Source: Lachnospiraceae bacterium (lineage in GTDB: Bacteria > Bacillota > Clostridia > Lachnospirales > Lachnospiraceae). From it: a DNA stretch of 64,000 bases. Below, in pieces: positions 17,458 to 26,401 of this stretch (positions are counted from its first letter, which is position 1; each line of letters opens with the position of its first letter). Location: positions 4,092,001-4,156,000 of the forward strand of contig AP025576.1 of assembly GCA_022845955.1 (NCBI GenBank). Reading direction: 5' to 3'. A program made the position numbers and the translations under genes. The notes below the pieces were generated by a model. The model had not been told where the DNA came from, made no database searches, and worked only from the letters and a program-made list of their open reading frames with translations.

Positions 17458-18273
17458 TTATCGGGTGATACGGTCAATCACCTGTGCCACTGTAGGCTTC
17501 AACGCATCCGGGACATTCTCTCTGTGGGATAACAAAACCATATATTCCGCTTTTTCTTCTGTTTCCATTGTAAAGCGGGGATTCCGCAGACCAATACGCT
17601 CCCCTATCCGGCGTATCAGCTCATGATATGCTATCCAATCGACAGTACCTGCATGAAAAATCCCTTTTGCCCCTGTATCCACAATATATGAGACGAATTC
17701 TGCTATCTGCACATCCGTGGCAATATTGACATACAGATTGGTCCAGGTACGTATTTTCCCTCCATCTGCCATATCTGTATACAAACTGCGCACTCTCGGA
17801 CAATCCCTGCCCCATACCATAGGCAGGCGGAGGATCGTACAGCGTTCTTCCAATTCCTGAAAAAGCATGGCTTCGCAGTCTGCTTTGAACTGTCCGTATC
17901 CGCTTTCCGCCTTCGGCACATCCTCTTCAAAATGGGGCCTGTCCCCTTCCTTGTCAAATACATTGGCAGTGGACAGATAACATAAACGGCTCTCCGGAAG
18001 CTTCTGCATTTCCCGGGCCAGCCGTTTATGAAACGCCATCTGTCCGGAAAACTCTCCCCGCAAGGACGCTATAACCCAATCCGGCTTTATCTTTTGCAGA
18101 AGAAGCCCCGGCGCTGAACTATCTCCGATATCTAAATTTTCCATTCTGCCGGCTTCCGGCAATGCTTCGTTTCTCGTATAATAGGTGCCATAGACCGTAT
18201 GGCTTTGCTCCAGTCTTTTCTTTACCGCAGAACCGACGAAACCGCTGGCTCCCAATACCAGGATATTTCCCAT
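17458..18273 (-). CDS. NAD(P)-dependent epimerase/dehydratase (extended SDR, RmlD-like)
   Basis: 271 aa from the start at 18273 (MGNILVLGASGFVGSAVKKR), which places the GxxGxxG nucleotide-binding motif at the N-terminus. A longer reading adds 48 residues of unlikely sequence that overlap the CAT-like gene. YLSTANVF and the later YGQFK provide the SDR Ser/Thr and YxxxK region (Y-G-Q-F-K). The likely role is reduction or epimerisation of a nucleotide sugar or related metabolite. It starts 4 bp after the stop of the CAT-like gene, so translation is probably coupled. Confidence 0.85.
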   Translation of the reverse strand: MGNILVLGASGFVGSAVKKRLEQSHTVYGTYYTRNEALPEAGRMENLDIGDSSAPGLLLQKIKPDWVIASLRGEFSGQMAFHKRLAREMQKLPESRLCYLSTANVFDKEGDRPHFEEDVPKAESGYGQFKADCEAMLFQELEERCTILRLPMVWGRDCPRVRSLYTDMADGGKIRTWTNLYVNIATDVQIAEFVSYIVDTGAKGIFHAGTVDWIAYHELIRRIGERIGLRNPRFTMETEEKAEYMVLLSHRENVPDALKPTVAQVIDRITR

Positions 18274-18277
18274 TTTT

Positions 18278-18907
18278 TTACTCCATTTCATCCAGGCAGG
18301 CCTGTAAAAGGTCCGCAAATTTTGCAATATGGATACCATCCACAAAAGAATGATGGACCTGTACGGAAAAGGGAAGGATAATTTTCCCGTCCCGTTCGAA
18401 ATATTTTCCCCAGTCAAACAGGGGTGTTGCCGCTTCTTTATTCCCGGAATAGGTATGGGATATATGGGTGAAAGAAATCCATGGCATACTGGAGAATTGG
18501 AATATATCGTTTCCCATGGGTCCTGTAAAGTATGCCTGCTGGCTGCCGGCTGTCTCTCCCGCCGCCTTTACGTATTCGTCAAGGGAATCTTTCATGGGCA
18601 CATTCACCACCTTAAAAAGCTCCCCGTCCGCATCCATATAAGTAAAGGAGGTATCTATCCGTTCATAAAGCACCACTTCCCCGTCCTGAAAACGATACCG
18701 GAATTCCTCGCATTCATTTGCACATTTGGAAACGATGTAAACAAAGGAAAAGGTAAAGGAATAACCTTTTGCTTGGATAACTCTCAGAAAATTTGTTATA
18801 TCCAGTTCCAAACTGACACCATATTGGGGCTGCATGCTGTTCCTGAAAACCTCACAGTGGACCGCTCTTTTCCAGTTCTTTACATCAATTACTTTATAGG
18901 CTGACAT
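18278..18907 (-). CDS. Chloramphenicol O-acetyltransferase-like (CAT) protein
   Basis: 209 aa trimeric CAT fold. VQVHHSFVDGIHIAKFADLL at the C-terminus contains HHxxxDG, with catalytic His at about 185-186. FSSMPWISFTHISHTY and FDWGKYFERDGKIILPFSVQ are conserved CAT blocks, and the N-terminus has WKRAVHCEVFR. The family includes type A CATs and housekeeping-like homologs; resistance cannot be inferred from sequence alone. It precedes the SDR gene by 4 bp. Confidence 0.88.
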   Translation of the reverse strand: MSAYKVIDVKNWKRAVHCEVFRNSMQPQYGVSLELDITNFLRVIQAKGYSFTFSFVYIVSKCANECEEFRYRFQDGEVVLYERIDTSFTYMDADGELFKVVNVPMKDSLDEYVKAAGETAGSQQAYFTGPMGNDIFQFSSMPWISFTHISHTYSGNKEAATPLFDWGKYFERDGKIILPFSVQVHHSFVDGIHIAKFADLLQACLDEME

Positions 18908-18971
18908 TTTCTTATCCCCTTCTCCTTTTTAAATGAATCGGCAAATCTTCCTTCATACACTGCAGTTGTTT

Positions 18972-19745
18972 CTACACAGGAACATTTCGCAGGATATTCC
19001 TGTCCAGCCAACGGGCTACGCCGTCATTATCGTTATCTTCACAGATTTCATCCGCCGCTTCCAATACCTCCGGGATAGCATTGGCTACGGCAATCCCTTT
19101 TCCGCATTCCCGGAGCATAAGGATATCATTGTAATCATCGCCGAAGGCCGCGATTTCATCCATGTGGATCTGATAGTCAGCGGCAAGGGAGCGTATGCCA
19201 TTTTCTTTACAGGCCTGTTTGTTCATTATCATAGCAATAGTGTTTTCGGAAAGCTGCATATAAAGATCGGAGGTGAGAAATGGCTTGAATTTTTCCATTT
19301 CCTCCACCGATGTGGTTTCCAACAGGATTTTATCCGCGTCCGCTTCCGGCAAATCTGTAAAATCTGTGTATTTATATGGGATATTCTCCCATATTTTACC
19401 CGGATCGTAATTGGCATAAAGCTGATCCTGTATCTCCGCGTATACAGGTAGGCCGGGATATGCGTCCAAAAGGGCTGAGATAAAGTTCCGCGGATTGGGA
19501 ATTCCGAATCCATCCATCTGTTTCTCCCCCTTCTTTATAACGGCGCCGTTATGATAAATGGCGGCATCGCAGGAAAGGACGGGAAGAAGGCTTTCCACTG
19601 CCCTTACCGGCCGTGCGGTGGCAATCACAAAAATGATTCCTTTCTCTCTGCATTGTCCTATGACCCTCTGTGAATAGGCGGACACGCTTTTATCCGATCG
19701 CAGAAAGGTGCCATCCAGATCCGTTACTATCATTTTTACAGCCAT
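18972..19745 (-). CDS. Cof-type HAD-IIB family phosphatase
   Basis: 257 aa with motif I IVTDLDGTFLR (Asp9, Asp11), an alpha/beta C2 cap domain and motif IV FGDDYNDILMLRECG near residue 206. MAVKMIVT begins behind GGAGG. Members dephosphorylate sugar phosphates, flavin precursors or PLP; the substrate is not predictable here. It stands alone on the minus strand between the CAT-like gene and a DUF4261 gene. Confidence 0.9.
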   Translation of the reverse strand: MAVKMIVTDLDGTFLRSDKSVSAYSQRVIGQCREKGIIFVIATARPVRAVESLLPVLSCDAAIYHNGAVIKKGEKQMDGFGIPNPRNFISALLDAYPGLPVYAEIQDQLYANYDPGKIWENIPYKYTDFTDLPEADADKILLETTSVEEMEKFKPFLTSDLYMQLSENTIAMIMNKQACKENGIRSLAADYQIHMDEIAAFGDDYNDILMLRECGKGIAVANAIPEVLEAADEICEDNDNDGVARWLDRNILRNVPV

Positions 19746-19794
19746 ATCTTATATCCTCCAAAGGGGTTCATTCATCCATATGGATAGCATGTTT

Positions 19795-20664
19795 TTACCT
19801 GTTTCCTGCAGCAAAGTCTCCCGGGTTCACATCAAGGACAACGCGCATAGGTCCGGCCATGGCGTCCTCTCTTTGGCACACCCATTTTTCATGGTGTATG
19901 CCTTCCACCGTATTGCCGTCTTCAATCACATCCCCGTACTCAAACAGATAAGCGGCAAGATTTCTGAGAAAAACCACCACCTCATCGGGTTCCAGATTCC
20001 GGCAGTGGATCTGAAGATCGGGAAGGCCGATGGGTGTCAGCCCAAGGGTATCAAAAAGGAATTCATCCGTGCCGCTCACTGTGAAAAACCGGACATTCAG
20101 GCCGCCGTCAAGAAAATGGAGTTCTTTCCGGTTCCAGGAGGACGCCGTATAGATTTCTCTCGGCACCAGATTCCGGCTGTGGGGCCAGTAAATTCCGATG
20201 CAGTCGGGAAACAGCTCCAGAAGCGCATCCGCATAGGAAGCAAGGATTCCATACTGCTCCAGAGGAGGAAGCCCTGCCGCCAGCATATTGCTTGCCATTA
20301 TGGAATAACGGCATCGTTCCAGAAATGCTTCCCGGTCGGGACACGCCCAGAACTGGGCTTTTATAGATTCATCAAACTGGCTCCTGTCAAATACATCGCC
20401 ACCGTACAGCACCAACTGGGACGGCACATCCTGGTTCTCCTTGCTGTAATGGACCGGATGATCCCATAACACAAAGGATTTAAGCCCGGCAGGCTCTCCG
20501 GGCATCTTCTGTTCCTCCGACAGCGGGGTGACCCTTCCGAATTTTTCAGAAAGCTTACTGCATACATCCTCCGCGGCAGGCATCACCACCGGATTTTCAA
20601 ACAAGGGAATAAAAAAATAAACCGAATGCCACTTTTCCACAAAGATATTTTTGTTATTTTCCAT
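19795..20664 (-). CDS. DUF4261-family protein
   Basis: 289 aa from the ATG at 20664 (MENNKNIFVEKWHSVYFFIP). A GTG nine codons upstream is possible but spans the ribosome site. ALLELFPDCIGIYWPHSRNL and VPREIY match what I recall of DUF4261 proteins, which are of unknown function and often found near Imm-like or cytoplasmic proteins. No signal peptide or membrane segment. The assignment is from memory of the family pattern and is moderate. Confidence 0.6.
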   Translation of the reverse strand: MENNKNIFVEKWHSVYFFIPLFENPVVMPAAEDVCSKLSEKFGRVTPLSEEQKMPGEPAGLKSFVLWDHPVHYSKENQDVPSQLVLYGGDVFDRSQFDESIKAQFWACPDREAFLERCRYSIMASNMLAAGLPPLEQYGILASYADALLELFPDCIGIYWPHSRNLVPREIYTASSWNRKELHFLDGGLNVRFFTVSGTDEFLFDTLGLTPIGLPDLQIHCRNLEPDEVVVFLRNLAAYLFEYGDVIEDGNTVEGIHHEKWVCQREDAMAGPMRVVLDVNPGDFAAGNR

Positions 20665-20707
20665 CCATTTTTCCTTTCTCTCCTGCTGCACTGCGCTGTC
20701 CGCACTT

Positions 20708-21097
20708 TTATGGAAACAGAATTCCTATTTGTTTTTCTTTTCTCCATCCGGGAACCGGGCCGTCATCTCCCCAGTATTCATCCAATTCACTTATCAGGTC
20801 ATCCTTCATCCGTATGAAAGACACTACATGAAAAGACAGGGAGCCGTCTTTGGTATGGACATGAACCGCCATAATGCTGCATTCTCCCACGGTTTCCAGC
20901 CGTTCCGCCTCCCCTGCCCATTCTCCGGGATATTCGCAGTTGGCACGGATAAATTCCGCTACGGTAAATTGTTCCCTGGTGTTGTGCCATCGGATACAGG
21001 CATCCTCTTTAAAAAACAGGGGCAGCTGATCCGCCCGCTGTCCCAGAACGGCTGTCCAGTACTGTTTCAGGAATTCTTCCCTCTTGTTTTCCTGCAT
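20708..21097 (-). CDS. SnoaL/NTF2-like fold protein
   Basis: 129 aa from 21097, behind GGAAGGAG. It has the small NTF2-like pattern: an N-terminal helix YWTAVLGQRADQL, FFKEDACIRWHNTREQFTV, then C-terminal strands with MAVHVHTKDGSLSFHVVSFI and IRMKDDLISELDEYWGD. The family includes SnoaL-like cyclases, isomerases and ligand-binding proteins. It lies 23 bp upstream-adjacent to the flavodoxin-like gene at 21121. Confidence 0.75.
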   Translation of the reverse strand: MQENKREEFLKQYWTAVLGQRADQLPLFFKEDACIRWHNTREQFTVAEFIRANCEYPGEWAGEAERLETVGECSIMAVHVHTKDGSLSFHVVSFIRMKDDLISELDEYWGDDGPVPGWRKEKQIGILFP

Positions 21098-21120
21098 TTC
21101 ACGTTCTCCTTCCCTTCCGC

Positions 21121-21759
21121 TTACAGCCACTGTTTTAAAATATCCTTTGCCTTCATTCCGTTTTTCTTCACTGCCTGTCTCCAGCCGGATTCAGCAGCGG
21201 CTTTATAGGCAAACCTCGGAAAATCCATTTGGACATAGACTGTTTCCCCGCTTTTCTGTACGGCGCTGTCCTCTGCCAGCCGGGAAAGCGCTTTGCCAAG
21301 AGAGGCTGCGGGACCGCGTCCCGCAGGAATATCCGCAAGCGCAGACAACATGCCCCCGCCTCCGGCCCCGATTCCATATCCCCAGTCCAGATCGTTGCGG
21401 CGGCACCAGTTTTCCATCATCCGGATGGCCGGGGCATTCTGGCAGCCTTCATAAAAGCCGCAGTTAAGGACGGCATAAACCATCCGTTTTTTCTTTTGCT
21501 CCCGGATAAGAGGCTCCAAATCCAGAAGGGCACTCACCATATGGGAAGGGATCCCATCCACATATAAGGGAAAAGCGAAAAGCAGGACATCACTTTCCGC
21601 TGCTGCCTGCAGCTGTTCTTTCTGCGGATGGGGTGTGCAAAAATGCAGGTCACAAAGGGACGGCCCCTTCTTTTCCAGCCATCCCTTCAGCTGGGATACG
21701 ATCACTCCTGAGGCGCTGTTTGTGCGTTTCGGACTTCCGTTGATCAATGCTATCTTCAT
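21121..21759 (-). CDS. NADPH-dependent FMN reductase/flavodoxin-family protein
   Basis: 212 aa. The N-terminal MKIALINGSPKRTNSASGVI is the FMN phosphate-binding loop of NADPH-dependent FMN reductases. DVLLFAFPLYVDGIPSHMV is the 50s-loop region and ends the flavin site. The C-terminal third departs from the family (a Gly-rich stretch, then a helix). It is co-transcribed with the second flavodoxin-like gene, which overlaps it by 4 bp upstream. Confidence 0.82.
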   Translation of the reverse strand: MKIALINGSPKRTNSASGVIVSQLKGWLEKKGPSLCDLHFCTPHPQKEQLQAAAESDVLLFAFPLYVDGIPSHMVSALLDLEPLIREQKKKRMVYAVLNCGFYEGCQNAPAIRMMENWCRRNDLDWGYGIGAGGGGMLSALADIPAGRGPAASLGKALSRLAEDSAVQKSGETVYVQMDFPRFAYKAAAESGWRQAVKKNGMKAKDILKQWL

Positions 21760-22274
21760 AGGAAACCTCCTGCTTCTTCCGGTGTGATACAGAAGGTAAC
21801 CTGCTGTACCTCACAATACAGATTATCCGCCATGGCAGCCACCCATTCCCTGGCGGTGTCTTTTTCCTGTATGGTCAAATCTTCCCCGTAAAAAACAGCC
21901 TTTAACGCCAACGTTTTCGGATACCTCTGCCGATGATGCATTTCCCCGTTTTTTATTACAAAATAGGGTAAAATATAGGAAATACTTCTGTCCAGCACAT
22001 TTTTAACAAAGGGGCCGGGGCCTCCGAAACAGCAGCGGCTTATCAGCAGAATTTCCCCGCTGGCAGCCAGCAGCCGGCCCATGTCGCTGTATGTATCCTT
22101 AAGTATGCATTTTCCCGGCGTTTTCAGCCAGCAGCCAAAACAGCCGATACAGGATCGGATGGAGCCGTCATCCCTGATTTCTTTTGTACGGTTATCCTGT
22201 ATTACAGGCAGTACATCGGCAGGTAAATCATGAATTACCAGCCTCATATCGGATTGCTGTATCTCTTTTTTCAT
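21756..22274 (-). CDS. Flavodoxin-family (NADPH-dependent FMN reductase-like) protein with Cys motif
   Basis: 172 aa. It lacks the usual N-terminal GSPR loop and opens with MRLVIHDLPADVL, then SIRSCIGCFGCWLKTPGKC, a CxxCxxC cluster common in iron-sulfur or redox flavodoxin-family enzymes. ILLISRCCFGGPGPFVKNVL contains the next flavin-facing block. It overlaps the 21121-21759 gene by ATGA, suggesting the two flavoproteins work together or as a heteromer. Confidence 0.75.
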   Translation of the reverse strand: MKKEIQQSDMRLVIHDLPADVLPVIQDNRTKEIRDDGSIRSCIGCFGCWLKTPGKCILKDTYSDMGRLLAASGEILLISRCCFGGPGPFVKNVLDRSISYILPYFVIKNGEMHHRQRYPKTLALKAVFYGEDLTIQEKDTAREWVAAMADNLYCEVQQVTFCITPEEAGGFL

Positions 22275-22326
22275 GGAATCACCCTTCCTGCCGCTTTTCC
22301 AAAACGGCCTTATGCTTATCTACTCA

Positions 22327-22737
22327 TTATATTTTATTGCCGCACTCGCTGCATTCCCTGTCGTGAAGGGAAATAATTCCCCCGCATACCGGACAGGTAA
22401 AGCGTTCCTTCTGTTCCGCCATAAACACCGGAAGCCCATTATCCTTCACGCATCGGCTGTTTTCCATAAGGCTCGCCCCATACCGGGTGAGATAACTTTT
22501 TTCCAGATTTTTTATCTGTTTACAGGGATATTCCCCGCATTCGAAGCAAAAGGAAAGCTCCTTTTGACGGACGCAGTCCTTAATCCGGCATTTTCTACAA
22601 TGCTCAGGCTTTCCTTTATCGGTTTTCAGGCATCCGTCGCACGGTTTTTTATGATAGCAGTGCTTGTAACACACCATGCAGTTCATCCCGCAGGGGGCAA
22701 ACATAATTTCTTCGATTCCTTCTGCCGGCATTTTCAT
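22327..22737 (-). CDS. DUF3795-family Cys-rich protein
   Basis: 136 aa. MFAPCGMNCMVCYKHCYHKK followed by PCDGCLKTDKG, HCRKCRIKDC and FCFECGEYPC is the DUF3795 cysteine pattern, probably binding zinc or an iron-sulfur cluster. A C-terminal CPVCGG...CSECG zinc-ribbon pair is added. Start is MKMPAEGIEE; the Met at residue 12 is an alternative. Function unknown. The SRPBCC gene ends 4 bp upstream, so they are likely co-translated. Confidence 0.82.
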   Translation of the reverse strand: MKMPAEGIEEIMFAPCGMNCMVCYKHCYHKKPCDGCLKTDKGKPEHCRKCRIKDCVRQKELSFCFECGEYPCKQIKNLEKSYLTRYGASLMENSRCVKDNGLPVFMAEQKERFTCPVCGGIISLHDRECSECGNKI

Positions 22738-22741
22738 AGCG

Positions 22742-23191
22742 TTACTCTTGTATCCCTTCCAGTTTTCTTCGCAGATCTTCCATATACCGCTTCTGCTGGT
22801 TTGCCAGATAAAGTCCTGTAAACGGCCTCATCCACAGTTTTTTAGCCGTTACCTTTTCTGTAAAATCCGCCCTTGTGCCTGCGGCTGTTTTTTCGAAAGT
22901 TCCGATCCAGTGCCCCTGCATATTTTCATTTTCCATGTCAAATTCATATCTTTTTAATGGTTCAAAAGCCGTTATGGTGAATGTGGTGGAGAATCCGTCC
23001 TTTGTGTATTCCCGGAAGCTTCGTCCCACAGGTACCCGGCTGCCGGGAACCACGGGATCTTTTAGGGAGGGTTCCCTTATTTCTATCCTGTCAAGATCGC
23101 TCCTCCAGGCATAATCGTCCAGGCTGGTCACTATTTCCCATACAGTCCCGATATCTGTTCCGAACTCTTCTTTTCTGTTTACTGTTACCAT
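22742..23191 (-). CDS. SRPBCC (START-like) family protein
   Basis: 149 aa, start behind AAGGAGAT. VWEIVTSLDDYAWRSDLDRI at the start and TFEKTAAGTRADFTEKVTAK in the later strands fit the polyketide cyclase/AHSA1-like helix-grip fold. It probably binds a small hydrophobic ligand. First gene of a short unit with the DUF3795 gene. Confidence 0.8.
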   Translation of the reverse strand: MVTVNRKEEFGTDIGTVWEIVTSLDDYAWRSDLDRIEIREPSLKDPVVPGSRVPVGRSFREYTKDGFSTTFTITAFEPLKRYEFDMENENMQGHWIGTFEKTAAGTRADFTEKVTAKKLWMRPFTGLYLANQQKRYMEDLRRKLEGIQE

Positions 23192-23337
23192 TTTTATCTC
23201 CTTTTGTTCCGCCCGTTTTATTCTTTTCAGATGTCTGTGGATGCATTATCATATCCGTTCCCTAACTAACCGCCTAATTTCCGTTTTCCCCCGGAGCTGG
23301 TATTGTCAGCACAGGTTGTCCTATAATGCCGTACCTG

Positions 23338-24048
23338 CTACAGGATATGGATTAATTCGGCCAGGCCGGTTATCTCGTAATCCGGATTTGCTCCGCAGCC
23401 GGCTGCACTTTTCCCCGGATGGTACCAGCAGGTTTTCATGCCTGCCGCAGCCGCCCCGGCAATATCATTCGTCAGGGAATCCCCCACCATCAGGCATGCA
23501 GCAGGGCTTGTGACCCCCAGGGTATTACAGATGCAGGCAAAAAAGTCCGGAGAAGGCTTTATGGCACCCACACCCTCTGATGTAAAAATATGGCTGATGT
23601 ATTCATGGAACATGGAAGTCCTGGGTTTCTGGATTGCTTCCAGCCCATTTGTGGCGAGCACCAGCTTATAGTTCCGGGACAGGTACCTGCAAACCTCCGG
23701 CGCACCCGGTTCCGGTACGCTTTCTTCTATATACCTCTGTGAAAAAATCCGGTTCATCTCTTCCGGTGTTTTTCCTGTCCTTAGTTCCTTCTCCAAACCG
23801 GCAAAACGCCTGTCCGCATATTGCCGGTACAAATCGTGGTAATTCTTCTGGATATAGGCAGAGCCGGTATTTTCCAGATCGTATTCCTCCCAGAGGGCAT
23901 CACAAAACCTGGTATATTTCCTGTAAAGATCCTCCCCGGCCGGAATACCGCACGTCTCCATTGTCTTATCAAAAGCCCTTCTCTCGGATTTTTCAAAGTT
24001 TAACAGGGTTCCGTCCACGTCAAATATAAGATACGTATAATCTTTCAT
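23338..24048 (-). CDS. HAD-superfamily phosphatase, YjjG-like
   Basis: 236 aa from 24048 behind GGAAAGG. Motif I LIFDVDGTLLNFEKSE (Asp10, Asp12), motif II KLVLATNG, motif III IKPSPDFF and motif IV MVGDSLTNDIAGAAAAGMKT identify a HAD-IA enzyme. The sequence SEGVGAIKPSPDFFA and overall length resemble YjjG pyrimidine 5'-nucleotidase. It may cleave nucleoside monophosphates, which would fit the nucleoside phosphorylase gene immediately upstream, although a terminator separates them. Confidence 0.85.
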   Translation of the reverse strand: MKDYTYLIFDVDGTLLNFEKSERRAFDKTMETCGIPAGEDLYRKYTRFCDALWEEYDLENTGSAYIQKNYHDLYRQYADRRFAGLEKELRTGKTPEEMNRIFSQRYIEESVPEPGAPEVCRYLSRNYKLVLATNGLEAIQKPRTSMFHEYISHIFTSEGVGAIKPSPDFFACICNTLGVTSPAACLMVGDSLTNDIAGAAAAGMKTCWYHPGKSAAGCGANPDYEITGLAELIHIL

Positions 24049-24084
24049 TTTTTCCTTTCCGTAACTGCCATTTTCCGGCCGGGT

Positions 24085-24140
24085 AAAAAACAATCGTGGA
24101 GCAGCATTCTCTTTTCAGTGAAAAATGCATTCCCCACGAT
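24085..24140 (-). terminator. Terminator between the nucleoside phosphorylase and YjjG-like genes
   Basis: ATCGTGG and CCACGAT (24093-24099 and 24134-24140) close a large hairpin with an inner GCATT/AATGC pairing. It is followed on the minus strand by TGTTTTTT. Confidence 0.7.
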
Positions 24141-24193
24141 AGTCCCGGACAAATTCTGATCTTCCTTCAGGTCTTTGCCGGGCTTTCCCGTTA

Positions 24194-24976
24194 TTATTTT
24201 TTACCTGTCCTTTTATCATCGGCAATCAGCTTCCGCAGGGCTTCCACTCCGGTGCGGATCGCGGCATCGGTATCATGCTCCACAGGATTGGTCAATCCGG
24301 CTTTTTCCCTCTCCTGATTTGCAACCACCAGAAATACGGAGCCGCAGCGTACCTTCAGATAATCCGCCACAACAAACAGCGCCGCCGATTCCATTTCTGA
24401 CGCTTTGCAACCCAGCCGGAGCCATGCCTGCCATTTGTTCTCCAGTTCATAGCTGACCGGCATAATCTCCGGTTCATGCTGTCCGTAAAAGGAATCCTTG
24501 CACTGCACGATTCCCTTATGCCAGTCATGACCGCTTTCCTTCGCAGCGGCTATCAGGGCATTCACCACATCGATATCCGCAACCGCCGGAAACTCGATGG
24601 GCGCATATTCCCTGCTGGTGCCCTCATTCCTTATGGCTCCTGTGGCAATGACCAGATCACCGCTCTTCACATCGATATCCATCCCCCCGCAGGTCCCCAC
24701 CCTGACAAAGGTATCGGCACCGGCCTTCACCAGCTCTTCCATAGCGATGGAAGCGGACGGACCGCCGATACCGGTGGAGGTCACGCTCACCCGTTCGCCG
24801 TCCAGCGAGCCGGTATAGGTTACGAATTCCCTGCTGTCCGCAACCAGACGCGGAGAATCGAAATACCGGGCGATCTTCTCACAGCGTTTCGGATCCCCCG
24901 GCAAAATAACATATTTTCCTACATCGTTGTACTTTATCTGTAAATGATACTGTATCCCATTTTCCGTATACTTCAT
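24194..24976 (-). CDS. Uridine/purine nucleoside phosphorylase family
   Basis: 260 aa from 24976, with AAAGGGGA upstream; a longer frame adds 47 residues outside the family. [19 protein letters not shown] contains the phosphate-binding [22 protein letters not shown] and [20 protein letters not shown] are the core NP-I family blocks, and [15 protein letters not shown] carries the nucleoside-contacting MES/E. Sequence pattern favours uridine phosphorylase (Udp). Cytoplasmic nucleoside salvage. Confidence 0.9.
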   Translation of the reverse strand: MKYTENGIQYHLQIKYNDVGKYVILPGDPKRCEKIARYFDSPRLVADSREFVTYTGSLDGERVSVTSTGIGGPSASIAMEELVKAGADTFVRVGTCGGMDIDVKSGDLVIATGAIRNEGTSREYAPIEFPAVADIDVVNALIAAAKESGHDWHKGIVQCKDSFYGQHEPEIMPVSYELENKWQAWLRLGCKASEMESAALFVVADYLKVRCGSVFLVVANQEREKAGLTNPVEHDTDAAIRTGVEALRKLIADDKRTGKK

Positions 24977-25163
24977 GCTTTCCTGATCCCCTTTCCGCTT
25001 TTTTCTGGCTATTGATACAAGTATACCAAAAAATGAGGGCGGATTATAGTCTTTTATATGGAAAAGAATCTTAATTTTTTCTTGGTACTGCAATGGACAA
25101 ATATTGGTCAGCATCACTTTTATAACTTATTGCACGGTCTCAGGAGTTGGAGGATACAGGCTA

Positions 25164-25868
25164 TCATTTCTCCGACGGGTACCCCACCCATACCGGATAA
25201 AATCCCGCACCCAGCGCAACCCGCGTGGAGGCAATGTTGGGACTCCAGGTCGTATAGAACGGTACTTTCCTGAGTTTCTCTATATCAGCCGCCAGTTCTT
25301 TTACAAGATACAGCCCCAGTCCCTGATGCCGAAATTCAGGCAGCACATCAATGCCGATTTGCCACAATTCGTTCATATAATCGTCAGCGCCGGCCATAGC
25401 CACCAAATTGCCGTCCTTATATGCTGCAAGAGCTATGGTGTCTCTCTCAAAATTAAGCGCGTTAGCGAACTGCCTGTATTTATATAATTCTTTTACTTCA
25501 CAGCCTCTGTACCACTTGTAAGTATAAGCATCAGGCCTTATTGCCGATTTTTCGGGGTAAAGGTGCAGATACCTCACATGCTCGCCGCCTAATTTTCTGC
25601 CGTACGAACGGAGTTTTGTTTCCAGTATATACAGATTATCCCCGTCCATAATATCACGTGCCGGCACAGCCGAAAACTTTTCAGAACACCATTTAAGGAT
25701 TTCCCGGTCTCCCCGCATAACCGCATTTTTTCCGAATGTAATTATTTCGAAAAATGTATCCTCCGTTTTTAAAAAGATGTTTTCCTCTGCATCGAAAGCA
25801 GAGGGATCGCATTTCCAGATTTCAGATAACTGCCGTTTGGCAAATGCTACTTTTTCCTTTCTATTCAT
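25164..25868 (-). CDS. GNAT-family N-acetyltransferase, paralog
   Basis: 234 aa, start behind GGGAGGGG. Motif A LWQIGIDVLPEFRHQGLGLY, then PFYTTWSPNIASTRVALGAG and FYPVWVGY, mirror the protein at 10429-11205. The N-terminal region (KRQLSEIWKCDPSAF) is a conserved extension. Substrate unknown. A 188-bp gap with no clear element separates it from the phosphorylase gene upstream. Confidence 0.85.
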   Translation of the reverse strand: MNRKEKVAFAKRQLSEIWKCDPSAFDAEENIFLKTEDTFFEIITFGKNAVMRGDREILKWCSEKFSAVPARDIMDGDNLYILETKLRSYGRKLGGEHVRYLHLYPEKSAIRPDAYTYKWYRGCEVKELYKYRQFANALNFERDTIALAAYKDGNLVAMAGADDYMNELWQIGIDVLPEFRHQGLGLYLVKELAADIEKLRKVPFYTTWSPNIASTRVALGAGFYPVWVGYPSEK

Positions 25869-25990
25869 GGCTTTCCCCTCCCTGTCCGCTGATAGTGCAT
25901 GGTTGAAATCATTTTATGTAAGTTTTCTAAGAAAAACATAGTTGCTGAAAAGAGTGCAGTCAATATGAATCCTATAGGTAAACAGAACAC

Positions 25991-26401
25991 TTATACCGGG
26001 CGGATTAAATGTTCCTCATACAGTGTATCAAAGGTATTGACCGCCCCTCCATGCTCAACAATTTTTCCATTCACTACTCTATCGATATCAACGCCGGTAA
26101 AAGACAGTTTTTTATATGTAGGTTTTATACCAATCCACTCTCCTTCCTGTGTTCCTTCCATAATAAATTCGGAAATCACATACTCCCCGTCTTCATACTG
26201 TTTAATAATTTTCATTTTATAGTCGGGATAGGTTTTCTTTACATCAATAAGATGCTGTTTCATGCCATCAAGGCCTACAGGGATTAATGTTTCCCCAACC
26301 TTAACAACACAATTATCTGCTATAAAATTCGGAATCTCCTCCAGCAGATTTTTTGAAACCACGGTTTCATAGAAATAGGACACTATTTCTTTCTTATCCA
26401 T
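25991..26401 (-). CDS. SnoaL-like/ester cyclase family protein
   Basis: 136 aa, start behind AAGGAGAA. NTF2-like fold: the N-terminal helix IVSYFYETVVSKNLLEEI, then MKQHLIDVKKTYPDYKMKII, EFIMEGTQEGEWIGIKPTYK and FTGVDIDRVVNGKIVEHGGA with a terminal tail resemble SnoaL-type polyketide cyclases. Likely an accessory small-molecule-binding or isomerase protein. No partner gene adjacent. Confidence 0.78.
   Translation of the reverse strand: MDKKEIVSYFYETVVSKNLLEEIPNFIADNCVVKVGETLIPVGLDGMKQHLIDVKKTYPDYKMKIIKQYEDGEYVISEFIMEGTQEGEWIGIKPTYKKLSFTGVDIDRVVNGKIVEHGGAVNTFDTLYEEHLIRPV

Noticed and set aside
10429-25868. One biosynthetic cluster covering the small enzymes
   Set aside because: Genes are separated by promoters and terminators, mixed in strand and without a core synthase; no cluster logic could be shown.
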